Under the pieces are notes generated by a model. The model was not told the origin of the DNA, made no database searches, and worked only from the letters and a program-made list of their open reading frames with translations. DNA of 64,000 bases, taken from NCBI GenBank assembly GCA_905178155.1, contig CAJINV010000003.1, positions 7,673,882 through 7,737,881 of the forward strand. The letters are read 5' to 3'. The position numbers and the translations under genes are program-made. Shown in pieces: positions 1 to 10,844 of this stretch. The DNA comes from Amoebophrya sp. A120. Its lineage: Eukaryota; Sar; Dinophyceae; Syndiniales; Amoebophryaceae. Each line of letters begins with the position of its first letter. Within the stretch, counting starts at the first letter, position 1.

Positions 1-18
1 TCTGTCTGTCTGTCTGTG
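1..18. repeat. (TCTG)n microsatellite at window edge
   Basis: Four TCTG units run from the first base; the array probably continues outside the window. Confidence 0.8.
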
Positions 19-1554
19 ATTCTATCTACTTTTGCCTTCAAATTTCTTCTGTACTACCTTCTTCATCGCAGTGTTATAACATCCGGTACCGGTTTTCTGT
101 AGCTTTATTTACAAAGAAAGCGTAAGTACCAATTGAAATCGTTATGTTATATAGCGCCGCATGAGCCGAATTAATCTTGGAAAATTTCAACATGACTGGA
201 ATTGTCCGCATCCGTCGGGCGTCAACAGATTTCAGTGTACGGGACTCGCGTGGTGACCCGCGGGATAGTAATATTTCTCCATACTGATGCAGTCTAGTCC
301 AGCTCGTCCTTGATGAACTTCTCCCTCTACCGCCCGCCGTCGCCACGATCTGGAAAGGAACACTTCCCTGCCCGAGGTGCGCGCGTAACTACGCGAAAAA
401 AATATCCGATTCGTTCGGTCATTCCGGTATACTCGGCGCAGCCATTGTGTAGGAAAACCCCCCGTGGTACCTGCAGAGACACACTACACCGGACCTCGTC
501 GGACATCAAGCATAGCTGTCCCGCGAAAATTACTTCTTCGGTTGTCTCCTAGTATTACATGCCGGCTCGTCGCTTGTGAAGGGGATCCAGGCTACAGCAC
601 ATGGGTTGATGAAAACGCGGCCATCAATCGTGGTCACCAACAACAGCTGCTGTAGTTTTTGATCAGCACGGGTGGTCTACATCCACGCGTCGTTCTGCCT
701 GTCCGAACGGTTTCAACTGCATCAGCCGGCGAGTCCGCATTAGCTGTTCTCTTTCACAAGTGACTGCATGGCCGCATGGCGTCGTGGTCTTGGAAAAAAC
801 CGGTGCAGCGCCGCGTCGCCCGAGGGGGCTGTGTCTTTGCGGAAGCAGAACATCGATGTAGCCCGCGTGACGCTGGTTTAGTATCTGTTTCTCCTCTTCG
901 ACCGCTATTTCCAAACTCGGCATTCATGGGGATGCACAATTAAAACTTCTTTTCACATGGTCCCGATGAACAAAAGGATGCACGCTTACAAAAGCAAGCC
1001 TCCGACGATCGTGGTTCTCGCTGCAAAAACAAACTCCACACTGCGATTCTATTCCTTGAAAGAACGTCTTCTTTGCGTCGATACATAACTGCTGCGACTG
1101 GTAGAACAGAAATTAAAACTGCTACGACGTCGCTTCACCAGGAGAGATGTGTCCTCGCGACGGTCGGAGTTGTGGTGCGATGTATCAGCTAAAAACTTCA
1201 CTGGCATTGCCCGCGGCCAAGCCAGTCGCTGCACTCGGTGCGCCGCCTTGGAGCAGCCGCTGGCTCTGCTGGTTTAAGACGCGGATTGCCAACAAAAACT
1301 CCGCGCGCTCGTGCACCCCTCCGAAAAGCACGCGCGTACCCCGAATGAGCAGCGAGCGGCTGGTGATTTTTAAGTTGTGTTTTTTATGATCATGTTGCTT
1401 GTGCTACTACAACGACGTCATTTGTAATGAATCAATATATCTGTTGAATCCGCGTACCCGGCCACACCCAGAAAAAATAAAATGCGCAGCCGAGCTCCAT
1501 AGTACTGTCATATAACAAATGTTGTATTTATCTCTGTGTATTAAGTATCTGTAC
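19..1554. other. No supported gene
   Basis: Only short ORFs on both strands, none with a recognisable domain or convincing splice borders. It may contain introns or the 3' region of the weak minus-strand gene that follows. Confidence 0.4.
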
Positions 1555-2028
1555 TTGGTTTCTTCGTCCTCTGGAGTTTCGATGTCACCGGGCTGCAGCG
1601 GAAAGTGCAGCACCTCCATCGCGGTCATTTCATCCGGACCCATCCCATCCTCGAGACCGGGCATTGTCTGTCCTTGGCCAGCAGGATTATTAGAAGTCGA
1701 CGCTTTGGGGCAGTAGAAATGTAAGCTTTCCTGAAATCCCGCGCCGCCTTTTGTAGTTGTACCAACCGCCTGCTCCGGGGTGGTAGTACCGGCGTCCTGC
1801 GATTTCCGCACGAGCTTCAGCATGGCGGAAGTTTTCAACATTATCCCACCCACTTCAGCGCCCAACGCCATACCGGCACGCAGCTTGTGCCCCATTGCGT
1901 TCACGCGCTGTGCGGTATCCCGCAGCATTACCGCGCGCCCTCCAGCGCTACCAACGGGGCCCCCGACGGATGCTTGCGGCGTGCTCGCAGCGGATGGCGA
2001 GCTTGGCGGTACGGCTGCTGGCTCAGAG
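1555..2028 (-). CDS. Possible exon of an unrecognised minus-strand gene
   Basis: The minus strand stays open from a plausible acceptor (pyrimidine-rich stretch ending TTGACAG at about 2029) to a plausible GTACAG donor at about 1554. The peptide begins Ala/Pro/Ser-rich, then has a Gly/Ala/Leu/Met stretch (AMGHKLRAGMALGAEVGG) and an acidic end (PEDEE). I recognise no family. A second possible exon of the same gene lies at about 2871-3006 on the same strand (a TCTCAAAAG acceptor before MVEHVAMQGWQ, ending near a GGTCAGC donor). Strand agrees with the following genes. No start or stop could be set, so this is a weak partial call. Confidence 0.3.
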
Positions 2029-2369
2029 CTGTCAAGGAAGGAAGTAGTGGGTTTATACTATTCACACATAAACAAGCGATACGTGGATACTATCTACCAT
2101 AGCCGCTGCTCCGTGACAAATTTTTGTGCCAAATATGAACAATGCGAAGGAACATTGGGAAGTTGTGATACCCGCTGCTGGATGCTGCAGCTCCACTGCT
2201 GCTTGCTGCTGAAGCCCCGTGTTTCGCTGTCTGACCAAGAGAACGGCCCCAACTCCAGGAACGGGTATGAGAATGCACATCTCCTCATCACCTCATACTG
2301 ATTTGGAGGGCATGTATAGCATGAGAAACGGCGAGGAACATACTAGAGCCTGCGTCTAGAAAGTTCCTG

Positions 2370-2412
2370 TGCCGGCTGCAGTTCTGTTTGCCAAACAGAA
2401 CTGCAGCCGGCA
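2370..2412. repeat. Perfect 43-bp palindrome
   Basis: Arm 2370-2390 (TGCCGGCTGCAG...) is the exact reverse complement of 2392-2412, with one base between them. It would form a 21-bp perfect hairpin in either strand. No gene or known site is attached to it. Confidence 0.95.
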
Positions 2413-3706
2413 GTTTTGACTGTTTAGGCTTCCGAAATAGATTTGACATGCAACCAGCGCCACAAGGCAACAACTACATCTGGAATTTTGCGTGACAAAT
2501 GAGGGGGACGGGAATAAATTGTGCACTCTCATACCGCACCAGCTCCATGCACAACGCCACAACGACAGCCGCGACGGCAATTCCCGTCTTCTGTACCGTT
2601 GTCGGGTCGTATCATGCATGACAACTCCCCCTCATCTGTTAGGAACTGTGAACCTTTTCATTAATTTCACAGCGTGTCATATCTCTGCTTCTGCTTCAGC
2701 CTACGTCATGCATTCTAGGTAAGTGGATACCATCGCCGATCGCGCTCGGACGTGAAGGGGGACATTCCTCAACCAAGACCAAGACAGATTCATTGGAGGG
2801 ACCCCCAACACCATAAAAAAAACAAAGTGACATAAAGAATTCGCAAAGCGCAGGGCGTGCTGACCCTTTCTTCCCGGTGCCACTGGCACTGATGCTTCTA
2901 CATACTCACAACGAGGGGGTGGAAGGGGAGGTGTTACAAATAATAGATCAGTGAGCAGCTCTATCGGGACTGCCTGCCACCCCTGCATGGCGACATGCTC
3001 GACCATCTTTTGAGACGTCTGACAGTGTGTGCAAAGTGAGTGTGAAACTGAGTGCAGCTACAACTACAGAGTTATTCCAATAGATCAAGCACGCAGCACA
3101 AAGAGCTGCTCAGGTCAGTAGAAACAAGCTAGACAACATCTTCTTACACGTGATTTTATATGAGCGCTCTGGGAGTACGTTTGAAAAACGAAACAAAAGA
3201 CAAATCCGAACGAACATATCGTTCTAGGCCAGCCGTACCAGATGAAACGCAGCTACAAAAATACTATACAGCCTGCTATCGCGTACCATTTTTCATTCAA
3301 CACTAGAAGCAAATCGCGAGCACGATATAGCTTCTCCAGTTCACGCATTGCCTTGTTCTCCAGTTCGTTTTCTTGTAGATTGCTTCCTCATGCAAAAACA
3401 AATTCGACTGATTTTTTGCCTCTCATCATGATTTGACAAGCGCAACAATATTGGTTCCGTTACACAGAAGTGCAAGATTTGGCCTCAGCTCGCTGAAATT
3501 GTGGTAGACGAGAGGAACACCGCTGTGAAAGAACTGCGCACAGGCCAACCGACACTTCTTTCCGCCACTAAGTGCCATCTATTGAGTTCTGCGATATAGG
3601 TGCGTCTTTGCAATCTCCGCGCAAGCACTCGCATTTCCATCGGTACAGTAAGAACTAGTAGTTCTAGTCGTAGCACCGTCCAGAAAGAAACACAAATACT
3701 TGGTCG
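2413..3706. other. Mostly non-coding stretch downstream of the K+ channel gene
   Basis: Apart from the possible exon at about 2871-3006 (minus strand), I see no supported coding sequence, RNA gene or long repeat. The 3' part should hold the 3' UTR of the channel gene that ends at 3707. Confidence 0.4.
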
Positions 3707-6366
3707 TCAGGAAGATTCTTCTTTCGCGAAGCGTAGGAGAATCTTTCGCAGTGTGAAGTACGCGTTCTCTTGCCGTGCCTTCTCCGCGCACTGCAGTCGA
3801 TGTACCATCTCATTAGCGGCCACGCATTGATCAATCAGCCGCTGGAGGTTCTTCAGCTTCAAAAAAAAATCAGTGTCTTCCGTCTCCAGCATTTGTATCT
3901 GATGTCGTTTTGAGCGAAGAAAGAAAATTGAGAAGAAAAATCATGGCATCGTCACGATGGAACGACGTGTCGTGGGCTGTAGATGTACCATTACGACTAA
4001 CCGCAGCGAATCCCGCTGATCGTCACAAATCTTGCTGCAAGCAAAGAAAAATGCCGCGCATTTATTTTATCCGACATACCGCGGTGACTAGCTTGGTGAA
4101 GGGAATCTCGTCGGGGTCTGACACGTTGCTCTTCTTGATTACGCCACCCGTATGCGCTTCGACTCCCGCGATGGCTTTGTCGCTCTCCAGCTCGTCGTAC
4201 GTTTCCTGAAACTTTCTTCCCACAACCGCCACCGGCAGCGCGATCAGCAGTATACCTCAGAGACATAACAGCAAGTACTCAGAGGGCATTTTGTACAGAG
4301 CCCGGGAAGAGGAGGACTAGAATGATCGGCGAGCAATGAGTAATACATTGGCGCGCCAATTACGATTTCCTGCCTCCTCGTGGATATTACCAAAAACCTA
4401 CGGCAACAGGCCACCATCTTTTGCGAAGTAGGAACAATTAGCGGAGCAACTTTATGAGAACATGAGGATCTTGAAGATCTTCAGGCTCACGATCGAATAA
4501 AAAAAAGCGAACAGAGTACATGGGTACCAGCGAGCAGTGCTAACGACGCGACCACCTGGCCCTGAGGCGTGCGGGGCACGATGTCACCGTAGCCCACCGT
4601 GGTCATGGTGACGACGTTCCACCACACCGCGGTGAGGATGTTGGGAAAGTCGAGCGAGACGTCGTGCTGATCGCAACATAGGCCGTAGGTCTTGGAGAAG
4701 TGCTTTCCGCCCGACCCGGCCTCGCACTCCGACACATACTGGGTGTAGTCGGCGGCCGTCCAGTTGTCCTTATCCGGACAGTATGCATTGCAAATATAAG
4801 TATTCTGGAACGCTGCGAGGACTTGTGATACTGAGTCTAGAGCAGACAAAGATCGGTCATCTTGCTTAGTCAGCAAAATAACCGCACGCCGTTTGTCTCC
4901 ACCCGAAGGTGGCATGATTTCTCCGGCGGGCTCGGCATGGAAGAGCCTCCGCGCGTCGTGCTCCCTTGATGCAACCAGCATAGAAAATACATGCCAAATT
5001 GTTCTTCCAGACGAACAAAATTTTCGAAATATTTGCATTTCATAGACAGGAGAGCTTTTCGAAGTAGTAAATGATCGAGGAAAACAGGATGACCCCGATG
5101 CCCAGGAAGAAGAGCAACACGAGCAGGATCTGAATGGAGTCGAAAACCGCGTGGAACATGAGCTGAAGCGCGGTGCTGTACCGCCCGAGTTTAAAGATGC
5201 GAAACAGCCGCACCAAACGAATCGCACGCAGCACCCGGAGGAAGCCAGCGCCCCCGCCCTGGAACATGATCTCGATGTACAAGGGCATCACGGCGAGCAA
5301 GTCGCACACGTTCATGGGCTGCGCGAAGAACTGCTTCACGGTTTTGCCCGGCATCACGTTGCACACCCATAATCGGAGCGAAAACTCGACCGTGAAGACG
5401 ATGGTGGCGAACCAGTCGATGGCCATCCATATCCAGGAAAAAAAGTGTGTAAGTAAGTGTAACTTTCTTTGAGACACAGCATCACAAATTTGCTCTACAT
5501 GACAAAGAAAACCTGTCATGCGTGGCTTATAAGGGAAAACACACATGGAAAGAGGACTTCGTGTCTGTCTGGCATGACAGGTGTAACTCTGTTGCATGCT
5601 CTGCAACACAAGTTTACACTTACACAGTTTTTTTCTTGCATAATCCACGTGTCTTTTTCAATGATCAAGCTCTTCGTCTGCGTGGTCTTCTGTACCCCGT
5701 ACTTGTCCACGTCGGGCATGAAAGTGGGTGACGTTTCTGCGACCAGGCAGAGAATGCTGAAAATGATCACGGCCAAGATGAACAGCGAGATGCACTGGGC
5801 AACAGTGGAGGAGTGCGCGTCGTCAAACAGGCGGTAGATCTTCATCCGCACCTGAACCATCTCGATGGAGTACCACTTGGAAAGAGGCACGCTCGACAAA
5901 CTGTCCGCCACCATGCGACTGCGCACCACGCGACACCGCCACTTCGCTTGGATCAGGATCGCCGCTATTGTCTCTATCTTCCGCGTCGTCAGGCACCCGC
6001 CTACAATAATGTTGCAGACGTAGAGATAACAATTTTTCTTTTGATGACGACGTTGGAATGTCTATAGTTCGGTAAATTTGCTGCAAGCTTTTGCGCTGAA
6101 CCATCAACTACACTAAGTACTTCGCCTATAACTTTCAACCAAGTCCGCAGCCATAGTGTCCTTATCTAATGCAGCAGTCGCAGAAGTTTTTCAAAAACAC
6201 CTGTCTCTGCTGGAGTGGTCAGCACGCGTTCCCACCTGGACCCCAAGTTCATCTGGCGAATCAGTTGCGCGTCGTATTCCGGCTCTACGACAAACTTTCG
6301 TTTCGTCTTCTTTCCGCCCGTTGCGGCAATGCGCAGGCTCATCATCTCCTTGCCAACCGACGTCAT
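3707..6366 (-). CDS. Voltage-gated potassium channel (Kv type), multi-exon
   Basis: Pore subunit of a plasma or ciliary membrane K+ channel. Read on the minus strand: an N-terminal exon (about 6366-6170), then an exon (about 6000-5629) with an IQ-like motif (ILIQAKWR) followed by S1; an exon (5443-5050) with S2 ([10 protein letters not shown]), S3, S4 ([18 protein letters not shown], arginine every third residue) and S5; a pore exon (about 4781-4528) with the selectivity filter TVGYGD; an S6 exon (4255-4080) with [17 protein letters not shown], matching the Kv S6 end; and a last exon (3898-3707) with an amphipathic, probably coiled tail, ending TGA. The last two introns are GT-AG. The introns between S1 and S2 and between S5 and the pore are inverted-repeat elements, annotated separately. 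No T1 domain is visible. The start at 6366 is the first ATG in frame; an extra 5' exon near 6480-6610 is possible, and the 6001-6165 junction is unresolved. Confidence 0.88.
4782..5044 (-). mobile_element. Introner-like element, S5/pore intron of the K+ channel
   Basis: On the plus strand the element begins TATGCATTGCAAATA and ends TATTTGCATTTCATA (inverted, 13 of 15 matching). It is flanked by the direct repeat GACAG (4777-4781 and 5045-5049). Removing the element plus one GACAG joins ...KLSC to PDKDNW in frame. Sliding within the duplication can give a GT start, but the other end is then CT, not AG. No transposase is encoded. Confidence 0.85.
5447..5625 (-). mobile_element. Introner-like element, S1/S2 intron of the K+ channel
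   Basis: A 179-bp insert with inverted ends GTGTAAGTAAGTGTAACTT and AGTTTACACTTACAC, flanked by direct repeat AGT (5444-5446, 5626-5628). Exact excision with one AGT gives the in-frame junction QEKN-FFSWIW that leads into S2. Its interior holds CAGCATCACAAAT, whose reverse complement recurs in the introners near 56.9 and 57.2 kb. Confidence 0.8.
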
Positions 6367-6401
6367 CTTGCCGATTGTGGGATTCGCGGTTTTCCAACTG
6401 A

Positions 6402-7297
6402 ATGATCAAAGGAACGAGAGCGCGGCAGGGACGATGTGTATTGTACCTAGTGATTCGTGTGTGCGCCTCGCCTTCTGATACTCTATTTTCACAGACCAGC
6501 GCGCGCTCCCGGATACGGACGAAGCCGCCAAACGAGCACCAGGTGGCCGGATGTATTGTCGCAAGGGTCCTTCGAGGGGCGGTTCTCCCCTATGCTGGAA
6601 AAGCAAAGTCAGGACCTGAATCAGTGTTGTTCTGGAAGAAGATTTGCACGGGCAGCTACAACAAGCAGGGCTGCTCCTTCGACAACGTAAGTAAGGAAAA
6701 ATTTTGCTTATTGCCTCAACCAAGCAGACGTGGCAGTTGTGGATCTAGTTCTGACTCGAGAAGTCGCTGTATTCTTAGAATGTGCGAAACCGGACCACCC
6801 GCGCGAGGACGACATTTTTATCAAATCAATCTGCTTTTCAAAAAAATCTGACATTGAAGAATGCAAAATCTGGCTTCAAATCCTACACGTAATTCGCATC
6901 GCTGGGCCTACATCGCGGATTGAAACGGCTTGTTTCTGTGTCAATTCGCACGACCTTCTTTGGCTTGGCGACGAACCTCGGAGCTCTCTCAGCAGCGAAA
7001 AATCTCTCTATTGGAAGTTGGTGCAGCTGACTTTCCAACGGGCATAAACGTGCGACATATCCCTCTTATCGACAACATACTCGCGATACGTAAGAACAGC
7101 ACTACTTCGAACAGAAAACGCACGATGCACATGAGCCCAGCCCGTTCGAGAAAAGAACTCCGCGTCAAATATTTTCCAGGAACTGCCTTTTTTTTTACTT
7201 TGCTACCACGTTGTCGCGCGTACCTCCACAGTTTTCATCGGACTGCACATGTCAATCCCGCCTTGGAAAAACGAAGGCCGCTGTCCGGCTCGCGTCT
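6402..7297. other. Unresolved stretch between K+ channel and methyltransferase
   Basis: A minus-strand open segment at about 6484-6610 follows a good acceptor (TTTGCTTTTCCAG) and could be an upstream exon of the K+ channel, but its phase did not fit the next exon in my reading. On the plus strand a GTAAGTAAGG donor-like site at 6688 follows an open segment. I could not decide between them. Confidence 0.3.
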
Positions 7298-10200
7298 CTA
7301 CGCCTCAACGACAAAGTCCAAAGCCGACGTTTCTCCATGCGTTCGCTTCCAATTTTGTCGTATCGCCATGCGAATGCTCTCCGCCACGCTGCCCGGGTCT
7401 TCAGCCGCAAGCATCCAGTGTCGAATCTGGTCCCCGCTGGGCCACATGGACACTACCGGCGTCGTGAGTGCACAGTCCAGTTCGTTCAGGCCTCCGCGGT
7501 CGGGCCACTGTACCGCGTCGAGCCACTGTGGGGACGCAAACACCGCGTTTCCGACACTGTACCAAATGAGCTCATACTGAAACCCGCGGAGCATCCTCGC
7601 CTGGTACGAGAGAGAGCAGCCCCATGGCTTGGGCATGCTGCCTCCGCTGCGAGCACGGCCGTCGAACTGGTAAAATTCCTCTAAGTTCTCCGCGGTGTAA
7701 GGAGATGAAAATGAAGAGGAAGCAGCCCCCGGGAAGATGTGGTCTGAACTATCTCGGAGCTCACTTTTTGTGCGTGTTTCGTCGCTCCGCCCAGCACGCG
7801 TCCACTTCTGGGAAAAACGGAAAGGCGGTGGAACCCCATCGTACACCTCCGTGAGAATAAGACTGGGCAGCGGCGGCAGTTCCTTTAGAACGCGTGGATG
7901 GCTACCCATGTTGGTTTCCGTGTACATATTTCCGGGTGCTGGTCTTTGCTGAAGCACAGTCTGCAGCAAGGCTTGTAACACGTCGCAATCAAAGCTATCG
8001 ATGTCTATCTTTACTATGTCCACGACCGGCAAGCCTCGTGACTTGCGTAGTGTTCGACGCGCGGCCACTTTCTCCTGCGACAAGGTGGTATCATTTTTCC
8101 GTGGGCCATAGTACCCTTCCGCCGCCAAAATTGCGCTTAAGACCCGCTGCCCGACGTTTTCCGGCGTCACGGAAGAACACAGAACGGGAATTCGCGGCCA
8201 GTTTCGCTTGTGCCGCTGGCAATCACGAGGGTTGGCCTCCACGGCCAACGCAAGGCGAATTTCTTGTTGCCGGTCAAAAAACAAGCTGGGAAACGGGTCC
8301 TCGTGCCACCCATCGTTGGCGCCCATGTTGATGAAAGAATCAAACTGGCGCTTGGTCTTCTGCAGCATGATCGTATTTAGTACCACCAACACATATTCAA
8401 TCGCCAGGGCCGAACTCGCCTCTAGTTGCCACTTTTTCTGTTCGCTTGATGAAGGCAGCTCGTGTGTTTTGCTTGCTTCGCGTCGACGTCCGGCTCGCAA
8501 AATGTCGCTCCACGCTTGCAGGATGTATCTCTGATCGCAAGGCAGAGTGCCGTACGTGAGCTTCTTCCTCTGTTCAAGCACTTCACTGTACGCCGGTTTC
8601 CATCTCCCGACCAGCGGAGCCCACCGATGGAGCGGCTCTTTCGGGCGGTCCGCATAGTGGCTCGAGTGCAGGACTGCTCGTCTTTTTTTCACACTCTCCA
8701 CGTCCAGAAGAGGAGCGGCGTCGTCACGTCCTTTTCCCCTGTAGTACACGGAGGGTGTTGCGTCGCGCGGTTCGGCGTCTCCGGGAAAAAAATTGAAGTA
8801 CTGGCTCGCAACGGCGACCTGCTGATGTCCCAACTCTGCAAAGGCATGCAAAAACTGGAATACTTGCACCCTCAAGTCACTGTGTGGTCCAAAATCTCGA
8901 TGCAGCCGCGTCCCCACCGGGATCGTGCTGAATAGCTTAACTTTTCTTGTGGGTCCAATGATCTGGGCTTCTGCAGCTCCGACGGTTGCAAAATTTGTCA
9001 CTCCGTGCAGACGGTGGAGCTGCGGTTCGTACCGCGCCAGCGCGCCCGGTGGAGCCTTGCTATTCACAGACGCCGGGAATACCGATTCGCGCACGTACCC
9101 CTCCTCGTACGAGTTAACCGGGAGGGCGAACGGGGTCTTTACAGCAGAAGTTGCAGAAGTTGCATTTGTACTCGCATAGGCTTGCACCTCGCGGTTATCC
9201 ACCTGCGGACTATCATTTGGATAAAACAACGCGAACGCGTCAGCATGCAGCGCTGGAAAAAGGAAGCCGAAGAACCCAGCCGGCTCCTCGTCGCATGCGT
9301 AATTCAGCTCTGCATCATTGAGAAAGGTACACCAATCGCAAATACATTTGTGTTGCCTAAAATCGTCATGCGCAGACACAACTTACTGTCATGCAGGATG
9401 CAGTTTATGTATGATGCTGCTTGCGATCAGAGAGGTAGCAAAAAAGCTTGGCATGCTGAATAGCTAAAGCGTTTTTCTGCCTGGAAAGCCGCAAGGCAAG
9501 TTTATTCGCTTTTCTATTAGTATTGGTGTATACACCTTCAATAAGATACACTGCAAACTCTAAATCGGTTTCCGGGGCTCCAAAGTTTTTGCAGAATCTT
9601 GCCAAACTTGGCCTCACGCTCCCGCGGGGCGGGAGAAAAATGTTTGCTGCGCCGTCGCGCACCGCGATGTCTAGCGCCCGCCTTCTTTTCGTTGGGTCCT
9701 CCAGCAGTGTTTTCGCGGCGAAAGCCCGCGCCTCGCCATTCTGGATACAGCACTGCCATCGGAACTCTTGCGCGCGCGGAGGCAGCGAGGCCCGCACGCC
9801 GGCGGCTAACAGTCGGAAGTCTGCGAAAGGAACTTGAAAGCTGTAGTGCCACAGATCGCGAGCGACGTCGTTTGTGATAGAGAGGAACGGCTGCACTTCA
9901 AGCAACTGCGCATACTTGGCAATGCCTTCTCGCAGTTCGGGAACTTGACGGATCCGCTGCCAAGCTCTGCGGAGCAGCCCGTCGACGCTCGTGGTATTCT
10001 TCTTCTCGGTGTCGGTGCCGCCGACTGGCCCTAGAAATCGCCGGATCCCATCTGCAAGCAGGGCGAATTCCCCGATACCGCCCGAACGTGAATTTTTGTT
10101 CGGGGTGAAGAAGTACCGCAGACTACTTCGGTACAAATGACTAGAGCGCCATTCTGGCTCTGTAACGTAACCAAGTAGCTGATCGTAGAAGTACGGAGCT

Positions 10201-10432
10201 AGCCTCGCTTGACAAAAAACAACTGGAAAAGCAAAAACGAAAAAAATTACGCGGTGTCCTGGAGTCGACACGTTACATTGCATGCCGTTTCTTACACGAC
10301 TTCTTTGGAGAGCCAGCAGCTCGGGGCAAACACGTTGCCATCGTAGGTATCCGGAATAAGTTCGCTTTCGTTAACATTGCTGATCAATCTAAGTAGCAGC
10401 AGACAAAAACATACGATGCTCATCATATTCAT
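7298..10432 (-). CDS. Secreted or lumenal FkbM-like SAM methyltransferase, multi-exon
   Basis: Likely transfers methyl groups from S-adenosylmethionine; the substrate is unknown. Start ATG at 10430-10432 gives a clear signal peptide (MNMMSIVCFCLLLLRLIS) on a short first exon ending near 10290. The second exon runs from about 10220 to 9536, after the acceptor TTTTGCTTTTCCAG. A 226-bp GT-AG intron (9310-9535) joins in frame to the long last exon 9309-7298. The last exon carries the methyltransferase signature: FINMGANDG (SAM-binding motif I), then LAVEANP, and DIVKIDIDSFDCDVLQALL as the FkbM post-I acidic motif. The roughly 250-residue N-terminal domain has no family I recognise. The exon 1/2 splice is not resolved: the donor near GTGTAAG does not match the needed phase with plain GT-AG. 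Confidence 0.75.
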
Positions 10433-10844
10433 CTGTGATCTACTTTAGGTCACCAAAATAAACCAGTGCCGATCTCCGTCCAGTAAGCACAATCGAGAAT
10501 TGAACTAGATTCTTGAGCACGAAGCAGATAAGCAGGAAAGAGATGTTCAGGCCACCGACCAGTGGAAGGCAAGATTATTCGAAACGATCAATGACGAACC
10601 CCTCGTCGGAAGGCCTCTCTAGTCCGCAGGTAAAAAATGCATCAACGCATGAGCTTGGACAGTCGAAGCAGCAACAACCTCCAGCGTTCTTCTCGCGAAA
10701 TTCTTCTCGCGAAGATATTGTTGGGTTGCGCGAAGGCAGATTTGCGAGTTTGTTAAGGTGTGACTACAAAGCCGTGCACATTGGCGCGCGGATAGTCCCA
10801 AGAACGTTGTCTACAACTTCTCGGACTCCCAAGAACGTTCTACT
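10433..10844. other. Intergenic spacer with a short doubled motif
   Basis: Lies between the start of the methyltransferase gene and the end of the TTC12-like gene. It holds a direct doubling of TTCTTCTCGCGAA at about 10687-10715 whose TCGCGA core is palindromic. Nothing else is recognised. Confidence 0.5.

Noticed and set aside
6402-6851. 149-aa plus-strand ORF with a GTAAGT site
   Set aside because: No domain, opposite strand to all neighbours, and the minus strand has an equally good splice signal. Left unresolved.
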